DNA of 64,000 nt. It comes from Spongiivirga citrea (GTDB lineage: Bacteria > Bacteroidota > Bacteroidia > Flavobacteriales > Flavobacteriaceae). Positions 1 through 8,585 of this stretch are shown here, one piece after another. The notes beneath the pieces were generated by a model. The model saw nothing but the letters and a program-made list of their open reading frames with translations, was not told the DNA's origin and did not search any database. A program made the translations under genes and the position numbers. Position 1 is the stretch's first letter. Every line of letters begins with the position of its first letter. Where the stretch lies: contig NZ_JAABOQ010000001.1 of assembly GCF_010671565.1 (NCBI RefSeq), positions 722,346-786,345 of the forward strand, written 5' to 3'.

Positions 1-2
1 AA

Positions 3-89
3 AGATTGGAATTATTAAAAGGAAAAGAAATAAGCGATTCACAGACAACTATTTTACTCAATAACGAAATAACTATGCAAAGCGTTTAA
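3..89 (+). CDS. C-terminal tail of an unidentified protein, cut by the window edge
   Basis: An open frame enters from the left edge and stops with TAA at 87-89, giving 28 residues that end in NNEITMQSV. No start is visible because the gene begins before the window. It converges on obgE, with only 13 bases between the two stop codons. The tail is too short to assign a family, and it could be a chance open frame. Confidence 0.35.
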   Translation, partial: RLELLKGKEISDSQTTILLNNEITMQSV

Positions 90-102
90 AGACAATGTTA
101 AA

Positions 103-1101
103 TTATGCATTGAGCATTTTCCAAAGCGTATCTTTTAACTCAGTAAGTCCCATTTGTGCGACTGAAGAGATAAATATATAAGGTGCTTTAAGATCTTTAT
201 CCAGTTCGGCTTTCATTTCTGCCTTTAGTTCGTCATCCAACATATCGCATTTTGAAATTGCTACAAGTCGATCTTTATCAAGCATTTCTGGATTGTAACG
301 ACGTAATTCATCCAGTAGAATTTCATATTCCTTGACAATATCCTTTGCATCTGCTGGGACTAAAAATAGTAACAGCGAGTTACGTTCAATATGCCTCAAA
401 AAATAGTGCCCTAAACCTTTTCCTTCGGCAGCACCTTCAATGATACCAGGAATATCGGCCATTACAAATGTTTTGTAATCCCGATAAGCTACTATTCCTA
501 AATTTGGCTTTAATGTAGTAAACTCGTAATCGGCAATTTTAGGTTTAGCCGCAGTAATAACCGATAGTAATGTTGACTTACCGGCATTTGGAAAACCTAC
601 TAGGCCAACATCAGCTAGCACTTTTAATTCGATAGTGATATCTCGCTCTTGACCATCAACTCCTGGTTGCGCATAACGCGGAGTTTGATTTGTTGAGCTT
701 TTAAAATGCCAGTTACCTCGACCTCCCATGCCGCCTTCAGCAACAATCTCTTCTTGACCAGCCTCAGTAATCTCGAATAAGGTTTCTGTGGTTTCGGAGT
801 CTTTTACGACCGTACCTAAAGGAACATCAATGTATATATCCTTCCCATCAGCTCCAGAGCTTCTTCCCTTTGAACCTGCCCCTCCGTGCTCTGCCTTTAA
901 ATGACGTTTAAATTTTAATGGTAATAATGTCCATAAATTTGGGTTACCTCGAATGATAACGTGACCACCACGACCACCATCACCTCCATCAGGACCACCT
1001 TTGGTAATAAATTTTTCCCGGTGAAGGTGCACAGAACCTTTGCCCCCTTTACCAGAAGTGACGTGTATTTTTACGTAGTCAACAAAATTACCTTCAGTCA
1101 T
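103..1101 (-). CDS. obgE: Obg family GTPase ObgE/CgtA
   Basis: Ribosome-associated GTPase of the Obg/CgtA family, 332 aa, involved in late assembly of the 50S subunit and growth control. The N-terminal glycine-rich Obg fold covers about residues 1-160 (many GG pairs). The G domain carries the P-loop GFPNAGKST at 169-177, switch I TT near 195-196, DIPG at 216-219 and SKCD at 283-286 as the base-specificity motif. The C-terminal extension found in some Obg proteins is absent, as is usual for this phylum. Its ATG directly abuts the stop codon of the upstream hpt-adk gene with no intervening base, so the two genes are very likely one transcript and translationally coupled. Confidence 0.97.
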   Translation of the reverse strand: MTEGNFVDYVKIHVTSGKGGKGSVHLHREKFITKGGPDGGDGGRGGHVIIRGNPNLWTLLPLKFKRHLKAEHGGAGSKGRSSGADGKDIYIDVPLGTVVKDSETTETLFEITEAGQEEIVAEGGMGGRGNWHFKSSTNQTPRYAQPGVDGQERDITIELKVLADVGLVGFPNAGKSTLLSVITAAKPKIADYEFTTLKPNLGIVAYRDYKTFVMADIPGIIEGAAEGKGLGHYFLRHIERNSLLLFLVPADAKDIVKEYEILLDELRRYNPEMLDKDRLVAISKCDMLDDELKAEMKAELDKDLKAPYIFISSVAQMGLTELKDTLWKMLNA

Positions 1102-2217
1102 TTATGCAACTTGTAGTGAATCGATCGCCTCGCTTAGTCGATCGGTTATTTCCTCAATAGAACCTACTCCATCAACACCAATAAATTTATCTTGCTTTTG
1201 GTAGTAGTTTTTTAAAATAGCTGTTTGTTCATAATATACTGATATTCTTCCACGTATAACATCTTCATTGGCATCATCAGGACGTCCGCTAGTTTTGCCA
1301 CGTTCCATTAGTCGGCCTACCAAAATCTCATCATCTACCTCTAAGGCAATCATAGCATTTACTTGACTCCCTTTTTCTTGCATTAAAAGATCAAGTGAAG
1401 CCGCTTGTGCTTCGGTACGAGGAAAACCATCAAAAATAAATCCATTAGCTTGTGGGTTTTTGTCTACCTCCGCATTTAGCATTTTTATCGTTACCTCGTC
1501 GGGTACCAAATGCCCTTTATCCATATAAGATTTGGCCAAAGTACCTAAGTCGGTGGCATTTTTAATATTATATCTAAAAACATCGCCAGTTGAAATATGT
1601 ACTAAATTGTATTTTTCTTTAAGTACATCAGCTTGCGTTCCTTTACCTGCTCCCGGAGGACCAAATAATACCAAATTTGTCATGTTAGTTGCTTTAAGTT
1701 GATAAACATCGGACAGGTTTCTTCCCAACCCATCATAATCTAGGCCATAGCCAACGATAAAACGGTCGGGTATCTCAAATCCGATATAGTGAATAGTATG
1801 TTTTTTTGTGTATGCAGTTGGTTTGAAGAACAAGCTTGCGATCGCAAATTCGCTTGGCTTTTCTTTCTCGAATAGTTTATAAATTTCTGTAAGGGTATTG
1901 CCTGTATCAACAATATCTTCTAACACAACTACTCTCCTATCCCGAAGATTCTGACTTAATCCTAATTGGCTAAGTACAGTTCCTCTAGAGGTCAACCCAT
2001 CATACGATTTCATTTTAATAAATTGCACTTCGCAATCACCATCATAGTGTTTTACTAGATCGGCAACGAAACGAAAAGCACCATTTAATACACCAACAAA
2101 AATAGGAACCTCATCACCGCAATCTGCCTTAATATCAGCAGCTATTTTTTTTATGCAGCGCTCAATTTCTTCAGCCTTGATATACGGAGTAAAATATTTG
2201 TCGTGGAGTTGTATCAA
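1102..2217 (-). CDS. hpt/adk: Fused hypoxanthine phosphoribosyltransferase - adenylate kinase
   Basis: One continuous 371-aa frame with two enzymes. Residues 1 to about 178 form a purine phosphoribosyltransferase with the PRPP loop VVVLEDIVDTGNT (about 96-108; acidic pair E100-D101), which makes IMP or GMP from the free base. Residues 179-371 form an adenylate kinase with P-loop GPPGAGKGT at 186-194, the FDGFPRT motif and a short LID (no zinc-finger insert), converting AMP + ATP to 2 ADP. The junction reads KATNMTNLVLF with no stop. M179 could serve as an internal start for free Adk. The start is TTG at 2217; the first in-frame ATG lies far inside the HPRT domain. A promoter sits 20-50 bases upstream, and obgE follows directly. 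Confidence 0.95.
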   Translation of the reverse strand: MIQLHDKYFTPYIKAEEIERCIKKIAADIKADCGDEVPIFVGVLNGAFRFVADLVKHYDGDCEVQFIKMKSYDGLTSRGTVLSQLGLSQNLRDRRVVVLEDIVDTGNTLTEIYKLFEKEKPSEFAIASLFFKPTAYTKKHTIHYIGFEIPDRFIVGYGLDYDGLGRNLSDVYQLKATNMTNLVLFGPPGAGKGTQADVLKEKYNLVHISTGDVFRYNIKNATDLGTLAKSYMDKGHLVPDEVTIKMLNAEVDKNPQANGFIFDGFPRTEAQAASLDLLMQEKGSQVNAMIALEVDDEILVGRLMERGKTSGRPDDANEDVIRGRISVYYEQTAILKNYYQKQDKFIGVDGVGSIEEITDRLSEAIDSLQVA

Positions 2218-2237
2218 TTCCCTAATAAATAAAGGCG

Positions 2238-2266
2238 CAAAGATAGATAAATCGCCCGAAGTACAA
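2238..2266 (-). promoter_or_regulatory. Promoter of the hpt/adk-obgE operon
   Basis: On the minus strand, TTG (plus-strand CAA at 2264-2266) is followed after 18 bases by TATCTTTG (plus-strand CAAAGATA at 2238-2245). This fits the Bacteroidota primary-sigma consensus TTG-N17..20-TAnnTTTG. Transcription would begin about 12-17 bases before the TTG start codon of hpt/adk. Confidence 0.7.
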
Positions 2267-2364
2267 GCCTTTATAAGGTGGTATTTGGGTTACGCCCATA
2301 TAAAATCAAATTGAACGCTAAAAAAATTGATAAAACTGACGACTCCAAGAATTTATTAATAACG

Positions 2365-2372
2365 TATTTTTG
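2365..2372 (+). promoter_or_regulatory. -7 element upstream of purK
   Basis: TATTTTTG matches TAnnTTTG and lies 23 bases before the GTG start of purK. I see no convincing TTG at the expected -33 distance, so the call rests on the -7 element and its position. Confidence 0.5.
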
Positions 2373-2395
2373 TGTGCATCATTTAAAATTACCCT

Positions 2396-3553
2396 GTGAC
2401 TGATTACTTTTCATCGCATTTTAAATTAGGAATTCTAGGTGGCGGACAACTAGGTAAAATGCTACTTACAGAAACTAGAAAATTTGATATTTACACTTCC
2501 GTTTTAGACCCGAGTCCTAATGCCCCTGGGCAATTCGCTTGCAATGATTTTGCGCAAGGCAGTTTACAAGATTTCGATACCGTATATAATTTCGGAAAAA
2601 AGGTCGATGTTCTAACCTTTGAAATCGAATTAATAAATGTCGAAGCACTAGAACGGTTGGAAAAAGAAGGTGTAATTGTATACCCATCTTCTAAAACGAT
2701 AAAAACTATTCAAAACAAAGCAGTACAAAAGCTATTTTACCAAGACCACAATATTCCCACAGCGCCATTTTCGCGTTATGCTTACGTCCATGAAATAGAT
2801 ACGGCTTTAGCGCACGAAAGCCTTTCGTTTCCTTTCGTATGGAAAAGTGCTCAATTTGGATATGATGGTAAAGGTGTAAAAGTGATTAAAAATTATGATG
2901 ATTTAAAAGGTTTACCCGAAGGAGAATGTATTGTTGAGGAGAAAGTAAATTTCAAGAATGAGCTAGCGGTTATTGTTGCTCGAAATCCTTCAGGAGAGAT
3001 TAAAACCTATCCCGTTGTTGAAATGGAATTTCACCCAGAAGCCAATCAAGTTGAATATGTAATCTGTCCGGCAAGAATTAGTGATGAAGTGGCAAAAAAA
3101 GCCAGGTCAGTTGCTTTGAAAGTAAGTGAATCTTTCGAGCACGTTGGGCTTTTGGCAGTCGAGCTTTTTCAAACTCAGGATGATGAAATTTTGGTAAATG
3201 AAGTAGCACCTAGGCCACATAATAGCGGGCATTACAGCATTGAAGCATCATATACATCGCAGTTTGAACAACATTTACGCGCTATATTAGATCTTCCTTT
3301 AGGTAAAACCGACAGCAAAGCTGCTGGAGTAATGGTTAATTTAGTTGGTGCAGAGGGGTTTGAAGGCGAAGTCACCTATAAAAATATTGAAGAGGTTCTT
3401 AAAATGGATGGGGTCACACCCCATGTATATGGTAAGAAAACAACACGACCGTTTCGAAAAATGGGACATATTACCATTGTAGATGCGTCGTTAGATAAGG
3501 CAAGGCAAGTTGCCCAGAAGGTTAAAAGTTTAATTGAAGTAATTTCAAAATAG
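2396..3553 (+). CDS. purK: N5-carboxyaminoimidazole ribonucleotide synthase PurK
   Basis: ATP-dependent carboxylation of aminoimidazole ribonucleotide to N5-CAIR in de novo purine synthesis; ATP-grasp family, 385 aa, cytoplasmic. The N-terminal motif LGILGGGQLGKML is diagnostic, and the ATP-grasp core includes FVWKSAQFGYDGKGV and the metal/ATP-binding stretch LVNEVAPRPHNSGHYSIEA. The start is GTG at 2396, which gives the N-terminus MTDYFSSHFKLGILGGG and the usual length. Six bases separate its stop from purE, so the two successive pathway enzymes are one operon. Confidence 0.97.
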   Translation: MTDYFSSHFKLGILGGGQLGKMLLTETRKFDIYTSVLDPSPNAPGQFACNDFAQGSLQDFDTVYNFGKKVDVLTFEIELINVEALERLEKEGVIVYPSSKTIKTIQNKAVQKLFYQDHNIPTAPFSRYAYVHEIDTALAHESLSFPFVWKSAQFGYDGKGVKVIKNYDDLKGLPEGECIVEEKVNFKNELAVIVARNPSGEIKTYPVVEMEFHPEANQVEYVICPARISDEVAKKARSVALKVSESFEHVGLLAVELFQTQDDEILVNEVAPRPHNSGHYSIEASYTSQFEQHLRAILDLPLGKTDSKAAGVMVNLVGAEGFEGEVTYKNIEEVLKMDGVTPHVYGKKTTRPFRKMGHITIVDASLDKARQVAQKVKSLIEVISK

Positions 3554-3559
3554 GAACAA

Positions 3560-4045
3560 ATGAGTAAAGTTGGAGTTATTATGGGAAGTACATCAGACCT
3601 TCCAGTAATGCAGGAAGCTATCGATATATTAAAAGGCTTTGATATTGAAGTCGAAGTCGATATTGTATCCGCACACCGCACACCAGAAAAGCTGTTTGAA
3701 TATGGCAAAAAAGCTCATACAAATGGCTTTAAAGTCATAATTGCAGGTGCCGGAGGGGCAGCTCATTTACCAGGAATGATTGCTTCTTTGAGTCCATTGC
3801 CTGTTATTGGAGTTCCTGTTAAATCAAGAAATTCAATCGATGGCTGGGATTCAATACTTTCAATTTTACAAATGCCACGAGGTGTCCCTGTTGCAACGGT
3901 CGCACTAGACGGCGCAAAAAATGCTGGGATATTAGCAGCTCAAATAATTGGCACATCTGACAAATGCGTTCTCGATAAAATTTTGGTATTCAAAGAGGGA
4001 CTAAAACAAAAAGTGATTGATGGCGCAAAAGACCTAAAAAAGTAA
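3560..4045 (+). CDS. purE: N5-carboxyaminoimidazole ribonucleotide mutase PurE
   Basis: Class I PurE, 161 aa, moving the carboxyl group of N5-CAIR to form CAIR, the step after PurK. Seen in the sequence: the N-terminal VGVIMGSTSDLPVM, the catalytic VSAHRTPEKLFEY, the GAGGAAHLPGM loop and the LPVIGVPVKS strand. It is cotranscribed with purK and followed by a strong intrinsic terminator. Confidence 0.97.
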   Translation: MSKVGVIMGSTSDLPVMQEAIDILKGFDIEVEVDIVSAHRTPEKLFEYGKKAHTNGFKVIIAGAGGAAHLPGMIASLSPLPVIGVPVKSRNSIDGWDSILSILQMPRGVPVATVALDGAKNAGILAAQIIGTSDKCVLDKILVFKEGLKQKVIDGAKDLKK

Positions 4046-4050
4046 CAACA

Positions 4051-4079
4051 AAAAACCCTGATTATTCATCAGGGTTTTT
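4051..4079 (+). terminator. Intrinsic terminator after purKE
   Basis: A perfect 12-bp stem (4051-4062 with 4068-4079) around a 5-base loop, beginning with A's and ending in a run of T's. It starts 5 bases after the purE stop. Confidence 0.9.
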
Positions 4080-4165
4080 ACGGGCTATTAATCAATTAAA
4101 CACCATTTAGTAAAACTAAACAACCATCTAATGAACTCTTTAATAAGCATTTCGCTTAAACGACT

Positions 4166-4181
4166 ATCTCAAGTTTGAGAT
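4166..4181. repeat. Inverted repeat upstream of the M3 peptidase gene
   Basis: ATCTCAA-GT-TTGAGAT is a perfect 7-2-7 inverted repeat about 97 bases before the peptidase start; a second, weaker one (TTTAGT-aaa-ACTAAA) lies at 4106-4120. Either could be an operator or a hairpin in the leader. The rest of 4080-4277 shows no gene and only a poor -7 match (TATTTTGG, near 4228). Confidence 0.35.
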
Positions 4182-4277
4182 CAAAATTCATCTATTAGTT
4201 GGAGTTTTTAAAAAAGTAAAGTATAATATTTTGGCTTTTCGACCAAAACCCTTAAAAAGTCGATTAAATACATTAAA

Positions 4278-6317
4278 ATGAATTATTTACTACACAAATT
4301 CTCAACCAAACATAATACAGCACCATTTTCTAAAATAAAAAACGCCGATTTTTTACCTGCATTCAAGGAAAGCATAAGTCAAGCACAAAAAGAAATCTCA
4401 AAAATCACAGGTAATGAGCAAAATCCAGATTTTAAAAACACGGTAGAGTCACTGGAATATTCAGGAGAACAACTTAATCGTATTTCTAGTATTTTCTTTA
4501 ATCTGAACTCGGCAGAGACTAATGATGAAATTCAGCAAATAGCTCAAGAGGTGTCGCCTTTACTTTCTGAATTTCAAAACGATGTCACACTTAATGAAGC
4601 TCTATTCAAACGAGTGAAATATGTATATGATAATGAAGATAGATCTGGATTAACAGCTGAACAACTAACACTACTCGACAAAAAGTATAAAAGTTTTTCA
4701 AGGAATGGTGCGAATTTACCAGAAGATAAAAAAGAACAGCTAAGAGAAATCGACAAACAGCTTTCCAAACTCAAACTCACCTTTGGTGAAAATGTATTGG
4801 CCGAAACCAATGCGTTTGAAATGCATATAAAAGATGAATCGGAGTTATCTGGACTACCAGAATCGGCCTTAGAAGCCGCTCGAACATTAGCAAAAAGTAA
4901 GAAGTTGGATGGATTTGTTTTTACACTGGATTATCCAAGCTATATTCCCTTTATGACTTATGCTGATAATCGGGAGCTCCGAAAAAAAATGGCTTTGGCT
5001 TTTGGGTCAAAAGCCTTCAACAATAATGAGCATGACAATCAGGAGAATGTTTTAAAAATTGCCAATTTAAGGCATGAGCGTGCAGCTTTGTTAGGGTATC
5101 AATCACATGCACATTTTGTTTTAGAAGAACGCATGGCCAAATCGCCTGAACAAGTAATTACCTTTCTAGAAGAACTTTTAGTAAAAGCAAAACCCGCAGC
5201 CGAAAAAGAGTTTAAAGAACTTACCGATTTTGCAAGAGAACTTGACGGAATTGATCAACTGCAAAAATGGGATGGCGCTTATTATTCTGAAAAATTAAAA
5301 CAGAAATTATTTGATTTAGATGATGAACAGCTGAAACCTTATTTTAAACTTGAAAATGTAATTGATGGGGTTTTTAAAGTTGCTCAAAAATTATTCGGAC
5401 TACAGTTTAAAGAAGTCGATACTATTGACAAATACCATGAGGAAGTTAAAACCTATGAGATCTTAGATGATAATAATCAGCTAATATGCGTTTTTTATGC
5501 CGATTTTCATCCTAGAAAAGGGAAAAGAGGCGGCGCATGGATGACACTTTTTAAGGGGCAGCAAAAACGAAATGGAGTTGATGAGCGACCCCATGTATCG
5601 AACGTATGTAACTTTACCAAGCCGACCGAAACGAAGCCGTCATTATTAACCTTTAATGAGGTTACAACGCTATTTCATGAATTTGGTCACGCCTTACACG
5701 GTATGCTCGCCAATACAACCTACCCAAGTCTTGCAGGCACTAATGTATATTGGGATTTCGTGGAATTACCAAGTCAAGTTTTAGAAAATTGGTGCTACGA
5801 AAAAGAGGCTTTAGAATTACTTGCCTTTCATTATAAAACTGGAGAAGTAATTCCAATGGAGTTGGTTGAAAAAATCAAGAAATCGGCAACTTTTCAAGAA
5901 GGAATGAAAACCTTAAGACAGTTAAGCTTTGGCATGCTCGATATGGGTTGGCATGGTAGCGACCCAAGTTCCATTAAAAATGTGAAGGAATTTGAAACAG
6001 CGGCATTCGCTGAAACATCATTATATCCCGATGTCCCAGAAAATTGTATGAGTACTTCATTTGCTCATATTTTTCAAGGTGGATATTCATCTGGGTATTA
6101 TTCTTATAAATGGGCCGAGGTATTGGATGCCGATGCTTTTGAATATTTTAAAGAAGAAGGTATTTTTAATAAAGAGGTCGCGACCAAATTTAAGGATCAT
6201 GTCCTTTCTAAAGGAGGTACCGAAGACCCTATGGAATTATACAAACGTTTTCGTGGAGCAGAACCAAAGCCTGAGGCTTTATTAAGACGTGCTGGACTTA
6301 TCGGAGTTAAGAGTTAA
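4278..6317 (+). CDS. M3 family oligopeptidase (oligopeptidase A / Dcp type)
   Basis: Zinc metallopeptidase of family M3, 679 aa, which in this family degrades short peptides in the cytoplasm or periplasm. The zinc motif HEFGHALHG has H467, E468 and H471; the third ligand is expected in the downstream segment that follows. No signal peptide is visible (the protein starts MNYLLHKFSTKHNTAPFSKI), so a cytoplasmic role is more likely. Length and the conserved FHPRKGKRGGAW segment fit the oligopeptidase A / peptidyl-dipeptidase Dcp branch; which of the two cannot be decided here. It is monocistronic, with a convergent glycosyltransferase gene 49 bases downstream. Confidence 0.93.
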   Translation: MNYLLHKFSTKHNTAPFSKIKNADFLPAFKESISQAQKEISKITGNEQNPDFKNTVESLEYSGEQLNRISSIFFNLNSAETNDEIQQIAQEVSPLLSEFQNDVTLNEALFKRVKYVYDNEDRSGLTAEQLTLLDKKYKSFSRNGANLPEDKKEQLREIDKQLSKLKLTFGENVLAETNAFEMHIKDESELSGLPESALEAARTLAKSKKLDGFVFTLDYPSYIPFMTYADNRELRKKMALAFGSKAFNNNEHDNQENVLKIANLRHERAALLGYQSHAHFVLEERMAKSPEQVITFLEELLVKAKPAAEKEFKELTDFARELDGIDQLQKWDGAYYSEKLKQKLFDLDDEQLKPYFKLENVIDGVFKVAQKLFGLQFKEVDTIDKYHEEVKTYEILDDNNQLICVFYADFHPRKGKRGGAWMTLFKGQQKRNGVDERPHVSNVCNFTKPTETKPSLLTFNEVTTLFHEFGHALHGMLANTTYPSLAGTNVYWDFVELPSQVLENWCYEKEALELLAFHYKTGEVIPMELVEKIKKSATFQEGMKTLRQLSFGMLDMGWHGSDPSSIKNVKEFETAAFAETSLYPDVPENCMSTSFAHIFQGGYSSGYYSYKWAEVLDADAFEYFKEEGIFNKEVATKFKDHVLSKGGTEDPMELYKRFRGAEPKPEALLRRAGLIGVKS

Positions 6318-6366
6318 GAGAAATACTGCTTTTGGAATTTTTAGATCAATTATTTCGGGCTTGAGA

Positions 6367-7596
6367 CTACTTGTTCTTCTCCTCAATCCACTTTGCCATA
6401 TACTTTGTGCTTTGTAGCTGATGATGAGTTAATAGCTGTCCAACAGTGTTTTTTTCTCGATGCTGTCTTAGATTTAACAATAGCTCATTTAGTCGGTCAA
6501 CAAAAGCCATTTGGTATTTTGATTTTGAAAAGTGATCATTAATGGTGCTAAAACCAATTTTTTGAGCTCGTTTCCACTCTGCTTTATCGTTATATAATAG
6601 AGCAGCTTTTGTTGCAATTTCCTTAGGATCATCTGAAACATAACCAGGCCAATTGTCATTAATTGACATTCCTTCTGCGCCAATTTTTGTTGTAACAATG
6701 GGCGTTCCGTTATTCATTGCGTCTATAAACTTACCTTTTAATCCAGCGCCAAAACGCAAAGGAGAGAGGCAAACTCGCGCCTTACTCATTATATTGCTAA
6801 CAGCTTCGGCTCGTCCTTGAATTAAAAAACCCTCTTTTTTATTATGCAGTCGTTGTACTTTTTCATAACCATACGCACCATAAATATTGATAACGATATC
6901 AGGAATTTTTCTCCTGATTAAAGGCCATACCACTTCCTTTAAGTAAACTACACTATCAAGATTTGGTGGATGTAAAAAATTACCAACAGTTACAAAGCCC
7001 GTTCTATCATCAAAACTAGGAAGTTCTTGCTGCCTCGTCGCCGAAATTGAATCTTGAAAAAATGGAATGTAATGAAGCAAATAGGATGGGAAATCGAATT
7101 TATTTATCAGCAAATAATATTCAAAAGAAGAAATAATTAAACTTAGATCACATCGATACATGGCGGCCACTTCTCTTTTAAAATGATCGTTTAAAAGGTC
7201 TCTTTTCTCAGCTACTGTTTCATTTTTAAAAGCCACTTCTCTCCCCTGTCGAAGAAAGTGCAAATCCTCTGTATCTAAAATTCGAAGCGCATCGGGGCAA
7301 TGCTCAGCAACTCGCCAGCCAAACTGTTCTTCAATCATAAATCGATCAAACATAACAGCAGTTGGCTGCAATGCGCTTATAAACAAATCAAAACTGGAGT
7401 CGTTTAATACTATCTTCTTTATGGTGACTCCGAGCTGCTCTAAATTGAATTCAAAACCTGAAGAATCAGCAGCAGTGGCAAAAGTAATATCCCATTTATC
7501 CTCAATAAATAATTGAATAAGCTGAAGCATTCTAGAACCCGCTGCGGTTGAAGCGGGTTCGGGAAATACAAAGCCAATTATTAATAATTTCTTCAT
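6367..7596 (-). CDS. Glycosyltransferase (GT4-like, GT-B fold)
   Basis: 409 aa. The C-terminal half carries the nucleotide-sugar-binding region typical of GT4 enzymes (GNFLHPPNLDSVVYL, then LSPLRFGAGLKGKFIDAM followed by GTPIVTTKIGAEGM). The N-terminus MKKLLIIGFVFPEPASTAAG begins with the usual first strand, so I place the start at the ATG at 7596 and not at a further in-frame ATG 45 bases upstream. A TACATTTG -7 element ends 5 bases before this ATG and supports the choice. Donor and acceptor are unknown; a role in cell-surface glycan synthesis is an inference. It is divergent from the GbsR-like regulator gene, whose palindrome lies 38 bases upstream of this start. Confidence 0.85.
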   Translation of the reverse strand: MKKLLIIGFVFPEPASTAAGSRMLQLIQLFIEDKWDITFATAADSSGFEFNLEQLGVTIKKIVLNDSSFDLFISALQPTAVMFDRFMIEEQFGWRVAEHCPDALRILDTEDLHFLRQGREVAFKNETVAEKRDLLNDHFKREVAAMYRCDLSLIISSFEYYLLINKFDFPSYLLHYIPFFQDSISATRQQELPSFDDRTGFVTVGNFLHPPNLDSVVYLKEVVWPLIRRKIPDIVINIYGAYGYEKVQRLHNKKEGFLIQGRAEAVSNIMSKARVCLSPLRFGAGLKGKFIDAMNNGTPIVTTKIGAEGMSINDNWPGYVSDDPKEIATKAALLYNDKAEWKRAQKIGFSTINDHFSKSKYQMAFVDRLNELLLNLRQHREKNTVGQLLTHHQLQSTKYMAKWIEEKNK

Positions 7597-7601
7597 GAAA
7601 A

Positions 7602-7609
7602 CAAATGTA
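7602..7609 (-). promoter_or_regulatory. -7 element of the glycosyltransferase gene
   Basis: Minus-strand TACATTTG (plus strand CAAATGTA) matches TAnnTTTG and ends 5 bases before the ATG, which predicts a leaderless or nearly leaderless mRNA. No good -33 TTG is present. Confidence 0.5.
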
Positions 7610-7633
7610 CTATTTAGATATCGATAAAAATGA

Positions 7634-7655
7634 ACTTTCAATAATTATTGAAAGT
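7634..7655. promoter_or_regulatory. 22-bp perfect palindrome, putative GbsR operator (site 1)
   Basis: Perfect dyad symmetry over 22 bp (half-site ACTTTCAATAA). It covers the -33 TTG (7648-7650) of the promoter of the GbsR-like gene and lies between two divergent genes. A related copy with 17 of 22 matching positions lies at 8203-8224. Binding by the adjacent regulator, and thus autorepression, is an inference from position. Confidence 0.7.
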
Positions 7656-7676
7656 TTAAAAATTATCATATATTTG
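7648..7676 (+). promoter_or_regulatory. Promoter of the GbsR-type regulator gene
   Basis: TTG at 7648-7650, an 18-base spacer, then TATATTTG at 7669-7676: a full match to the Bacteroidota consensus. The ATG follows only 4 bases after the -7 element, so the transcript should be leaderless. The -33 box is inside the palindrome at 7634-7655. Confidence 0.8.
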
Positions 7677-7680
7677 TCCT

Positions 7681-8184
7681 ATGACTTACAATGAAGCGAA
7701 AGATAAATTTATTCAAACTTGGGGCGCGTTAGGTACAACTTGGGGTATTAACAAAGCAATGGCGCAAATTCAAGCCTTGCTTTTTATCTCGACTGAGGCG
7801 TTGACTATGGAAGAGATTATGGACGAATTACAAATATCACGTGGAAATGCAAGCATGAATTTAAGACAGCTAATGGACTGGGGAATTGTATTCAAAGAAT
7901 CGAAACGTGGGGAACGAAAGGAATATTTTACCACAGAAAAAGACGTTCAAGAACTGGCTAGACAAATTGCCAAAGAACGAAGTCGTCGTGAGATTAAACC
8001 AGTAATTAAAGTACTAAAAGAACTTTCTGATATCAAGAAGGACGGATCTGCTAAGAATGATGAATTCATCAAGCAAACAAAATCGTTGTACGAACTTGCC
8101 GAAACGGCGGATACAATGCTAGAAAAAATGGTAAATCACAAGCAAAACTGGATTACCAAGTCGATATTTAAAATGATCAAATAA
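7681..8184 (+). CDS. GbsR/MarR-family transcriptional regulator
   Basis: 167 aa. A winged helix-turn-helix occupies about residues 35-85 (the recognition region includes MDELQISRGNASMNLRQL and the wing KRGERKEYF), followed by a helical region likely to mediate dimerisation. The N-terminus FIQTWGALGTTWGINKAMAQ is characteristic of the GbsR branch. The start ATG is 4 bases after the -7 element. A palindrome overlaps the promoter and a near copy lies in the gap before the next gene, so the regulator probably controls itself and the downstream membrane-protein/DCC/epimerase operon. The ligand is unknown; choline or betaine sensing is known for some family members but nothing here shows it. Confidence 0.88.
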   Translation: MTYNEAKDKFIQTWGALGTTWGINKAMAQIQALLFISTEALTMEEIMDELQISRGNASMNLRQLMDWGIVFKESKRGERKEYFTTEKDVQELARQIAKERSRREIKPVIKVLKELSDIKKDGSAKNDEFIKQTKSLYELAETADTMLEKMVNHKQNWITKSIFKMIK

Positions 8185-8202
8185 TATTTTTTTTAATATA
8201 TA

Positions 8203-8224
8203 TATTTCAATAATTTCTGAAACT
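8203..8224. promoter_or_regulatory. Imperfect palindrome, putative GbsR operator (site 2)
   Basis: Shares 17 of 22 positions with site 1, including the core TTTCAATAATT and TGAAA. It is 16 bases before the start of the membrane-protein gene at 8241. A weak -7-like TATATTTC at 8201-8208 overlaps its left half. Confidence 0.55.
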
Positions 8225-8240
8225 TTAAAATAAAAGAAAA

Positions 8241-8585
8241 ATGAAAACAGTTTATAAATTAAATCTCTGCATCTATATAATTACCCTTGGGTTGTATTTA
8301 ACTATCTATTTTGGTTTGCTCAGCCAAATACTTTTGGGCGTACTTCAACTAATCATCTTCTTCTGCTTATTATTCACTTTAAAAAGATACTCTCTTGAAA
8401 GTATTAAACGGATTTCTATATACGGAGTATTGGTGCTTTTCTACTTCCTAGTTGCCTTTATCATAAAAGAAAACAACTTTTCAGGTGCTTTTTATGTATA
8501 CATAATGTATTGGACTTTAATCCCCATGTCTTTAGCTACTTTCTTTCTTTTTATTACTTATAGACTAAAACAAGAGCACTCATGA
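8241..8585 (+). CDS. Small integral membrane protein, function unknown
   Basis: 114 aa with about four predicted transmembrane segments (roughly residues 8-24, 28-47, 56-75 and 85-105) joined by short basic loops. I recognise no family. Its last codons overlap the start of the DCC gene (ATGA at 8582-8585), so the two are translationally coupled. It may be a membrane partner of the DCC or epimerase proteins encoded next; this is inferred from context only. Confidence 0.75.
   Translation: MKTVYKLNLCIYIITLGLYLTIYFGLLSQILLGVLQLIIFFCLLFTLKRYSLESIKRISIYGVLVLFYFLVAFIIKENNFSGAFYVYIMYWTLIPMSLATFFLFITYRLKQEHS

Noticed and set aside
1681..1683. hpt and adk as two separate genes meeting near 1683
   Set aside because: The reading frame runs through the junction with no stop, so a fusion is read directly; an internal start is kept only as a possibility.
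3376..3708. Open frame on the minus strand across the purK-purE junction
   Set aside because: Lies antisense within two certain genes; residue composition (Ser/Ile/Thr-rich) is typical of a shadow frame, with no domain.
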